Shown piece by piece: positions 62,905 to 64,000 of a stretch of 64,000 nt of DNA. Source of the DNA: Mesorhizobium sp. LMG 17147 (GTDB lineage Bacteria > Pseudomonadota > Alphaproteobacteria > Rhizobiales > Rhizobiaceae). The notes under the pieces are model-generated. The model saw only the letters and a list, made by a program, of their open reading frames with translations. It was not told the DNA's origin and made no database searches. Each line of letters starts with the position of its first letter. Position 1 is the first letter of the stretch. The DNA lies in NCBI RefSeq assembly GCF_024297145.1, contig NZ_JANCTC010000005.1, positions 1 through 64,000 of the forward strand, in the 5' to 3' direction. Both the position numbers and the translations under genes were made by a program.

Positions 62905-64000
62905 ATGGCAGCGAACCTTGCCCCGGGTGCACCCGGCATTCCGGCGCGCTGGACCTCGAGCGCCAAGAGCGGCGTCGGCACTGCGCTCTCGCCGGCCTGC
63001 CCGATCTGGTTCACCATCAGTCACGGTATTCTCAACGAGATCTACTATCCCCGCCTCGACAGCGCCTGCACCCGCGATCTGGGGCTGATCGTCACCGGAC
63101 CCGATGGCTATTTCTCGGAAGAAAAGCGCGACGCCGAGCACAGCATCGAACCGCTCGAGGACGGGGTGCCTGCCTATCGGCTGGTCAACACCGCGGCCGA
63201 TGGAAGCTATCGGATCCAAAAGCGGATCATTACGGATCCGGAACGTCCCGTCGTGCTGCAAGAGATCATTTTCACGCCGCTCAAAGGCGCGGCCGCCGGT
63301 TACCGCGTCTACGCGCTGCTGGCGCCGCACCTCGTCAACGCCGGCATGGGCAACACCGCCTGGATCGACGGCCATGAAGGACAGCCTGTCCTGTTTGCAT
63401 CGGGACGCGGTGTCTGCCTGGCGCTCGCCTCGTCGCTGCCGTGGAAGGCGTGCTCGGCCGGCTATGTCGGCGCCTCCGACGGCTGGCAGCAGCTTCGTCA
63501 AGGCGGCCGGCTCGATCCGGCCTGCCGCAGGGCCGAGGATGGCAATGTCGCGCTGACCGGCGAGATCGGCTTTTCGGCCGCGAATCCAAAAATATTGCTG
63601 GCGCTCGGCTTCGGCACGACACCGCAACAGGCGGCGGAAACCGCTTTCGCCAGCCTGAGGCAAGGTTTTGAGCCCGCGGTCAGATCCTATGGTCAAAAAT
63701 GGCGCCAATGGCAGGCCGGTTTGCTGCCGCTGGACCGGCAAGCGGCGTTCGGCCTCAATCCCTACCGCATCAGCACTGCGGTGCTGGCGGCACACCGCTC
63801 GTCGACCGGAGCAGCCGTCGCCAGCCTGTCGATCCCGTGGGGCTTCAACAAGGGCGACGACGATCTGGGCGGCTATCACCTGGTCTGGCCGCGCGATCTG
63901 GTCGAAACCGCCGGCGGTTTCCTCGCCGCCGGCGACCCGGCGGAAGCCTTGCGCATCCTTGGCTATCTGCGCTCGATCCAGCAGCCGGACGGGCATTGGC
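62905..64000 (+). CDS. Glycoside hydrolase family 15 (glucoamylase/glucodextranase-like), N-terminal part
   Basis: From ATG 62905 (GGAG nine bases upstream) the frame is open to the window edge, giving 365 residues. The N-terminal domain has SPACPIWFTISHGILNEIYYPRLD and LGLIVTGPDGYFSEEKRDAEH typical of bacterial GH15 proteins, and the catalytic domain begins with IPWGFNKGDDDLGGYHLVWPRDLVETAGG. GH15 enzymes release glucose from alpha-glucans. No signal peptide is evident, suggesting cytoplasmic action. The general acid/base Glu lies beyond the window. Confidence 0.9.
   Translation, partial: MAANLAPGAPGIPARWTSSAKSGVGTALSPACPIWFTISHGILNEIYYPRLDSACTRDLGLIVTGPDGYFSEEKRDAEHSIEPLEDGVPAYRLVNTAADGSYRIQKRIITDPERPVVLQEIIFTPLKGAAAGYRVYALLAPHLVNAGMGNTAWIDGHEGQPVLFASGRGVCLALASSLPWKACSAGYVGASDGWQQLRQGGRLDPACRRAEDGNVALTGEIGFSAANPKILLALGFGTTPQQAAETAFASLRQGFEPAVRSYGQKWRQWQAGLLPLDRQAAFGLNPYRISTAVLAAHRSSTGAAVASLSIPWGFNKGDDDLGGYHLVWPRDLVETAGGFLAAGDPAEALRILGYLRSIQQPDGHW

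Overview
This GC-rich window looks like the chromosome of a Mesorhizobium-type alphaproteobacterium (Rhizobiales). The evidence is the protein content (large NAD-glutamate dehydrogenase, DUF1062 and DUF429 proteins, LemA/TPM cluster, many solute ABC transporters), the high-GC codon usage, and short palindromic intergenic repeats of the rhizobial kind. I see no rRNA, phage, transposase or CRISPR array. One tRNA gene, Ala(CGC), lies at 36.1 kb.

Layout. 0-11 kb: N-terminus of an NAD-glutamate dehydrogenase, AhpD-like and YCII small proteins, a LysE exporter, DUF1062, the GTPase TypA/BipA, a Tat-exported PhoD phosphatase, a divergent MFS/TetR pair with a large inverted-repeat operator, and inorganic pyrophosphatase. 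11-17 kb: a GNAT enzyme, then lemA with three TPM-domain genes, two of which share an almost identical 449-bp core, then pyridoxal kinase and DUF429. 17-24 kb: a Rieske oxygenase behind a perfect palindrome, a hybrid histidine kinase with its response regulator, a divergent OmpR-type regulator with a degenerate receiver, and an L,D-transpeptidase. 24-31 kb: an RND efflux pump with its TetR regulator, beta-carbonic anhydrase, and an AT-rich orphan gene. 31-36 kb: an M3 peptidase, a RibD/DHFR-like protein, and a patch of small, partly broken genes beside the tRNA.

36-48 kb is the most coherent metabolic locus. A seven-gene operon (GntR regulator, family-5 binding protein, two permeases, DapA-family lyase, two ATPases) is divergent from a three-gene operon (two Gfo/Idh/MocA oxidoreductases and a second DapA-family protein). 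They share about 100 bp containing a perfect palindrome. I infer uptake and breakdown of one unidentified sugar- or imino-acid-like compound. Just past the 3' end of the transporter operon is a three-hairpin, terminator-ended segment whose first loop carries an anti-Shine-Dalgarno CCTCCC motif, a candidate small RNA.

48-64 kb: an SDR dehydrogenase, a BMP-type (nucleoside-like) ABC transporter whose second permease is frameshifted, PcaF-like thiolase and FadJ-like beta-oxidation genes, a ribose-type sugar ABC transporter, and the start of a GH15 glucoamylase-like gene.

Three apparent single-base indels fall in runs of three to five G (34.5, 35.1 and 50.4 kb), so sequencing error must be excluded before calling those genes dead. 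Three proteins of 50-55 codons were read directly from the sequence, two of them with good ribosome-binding sites.
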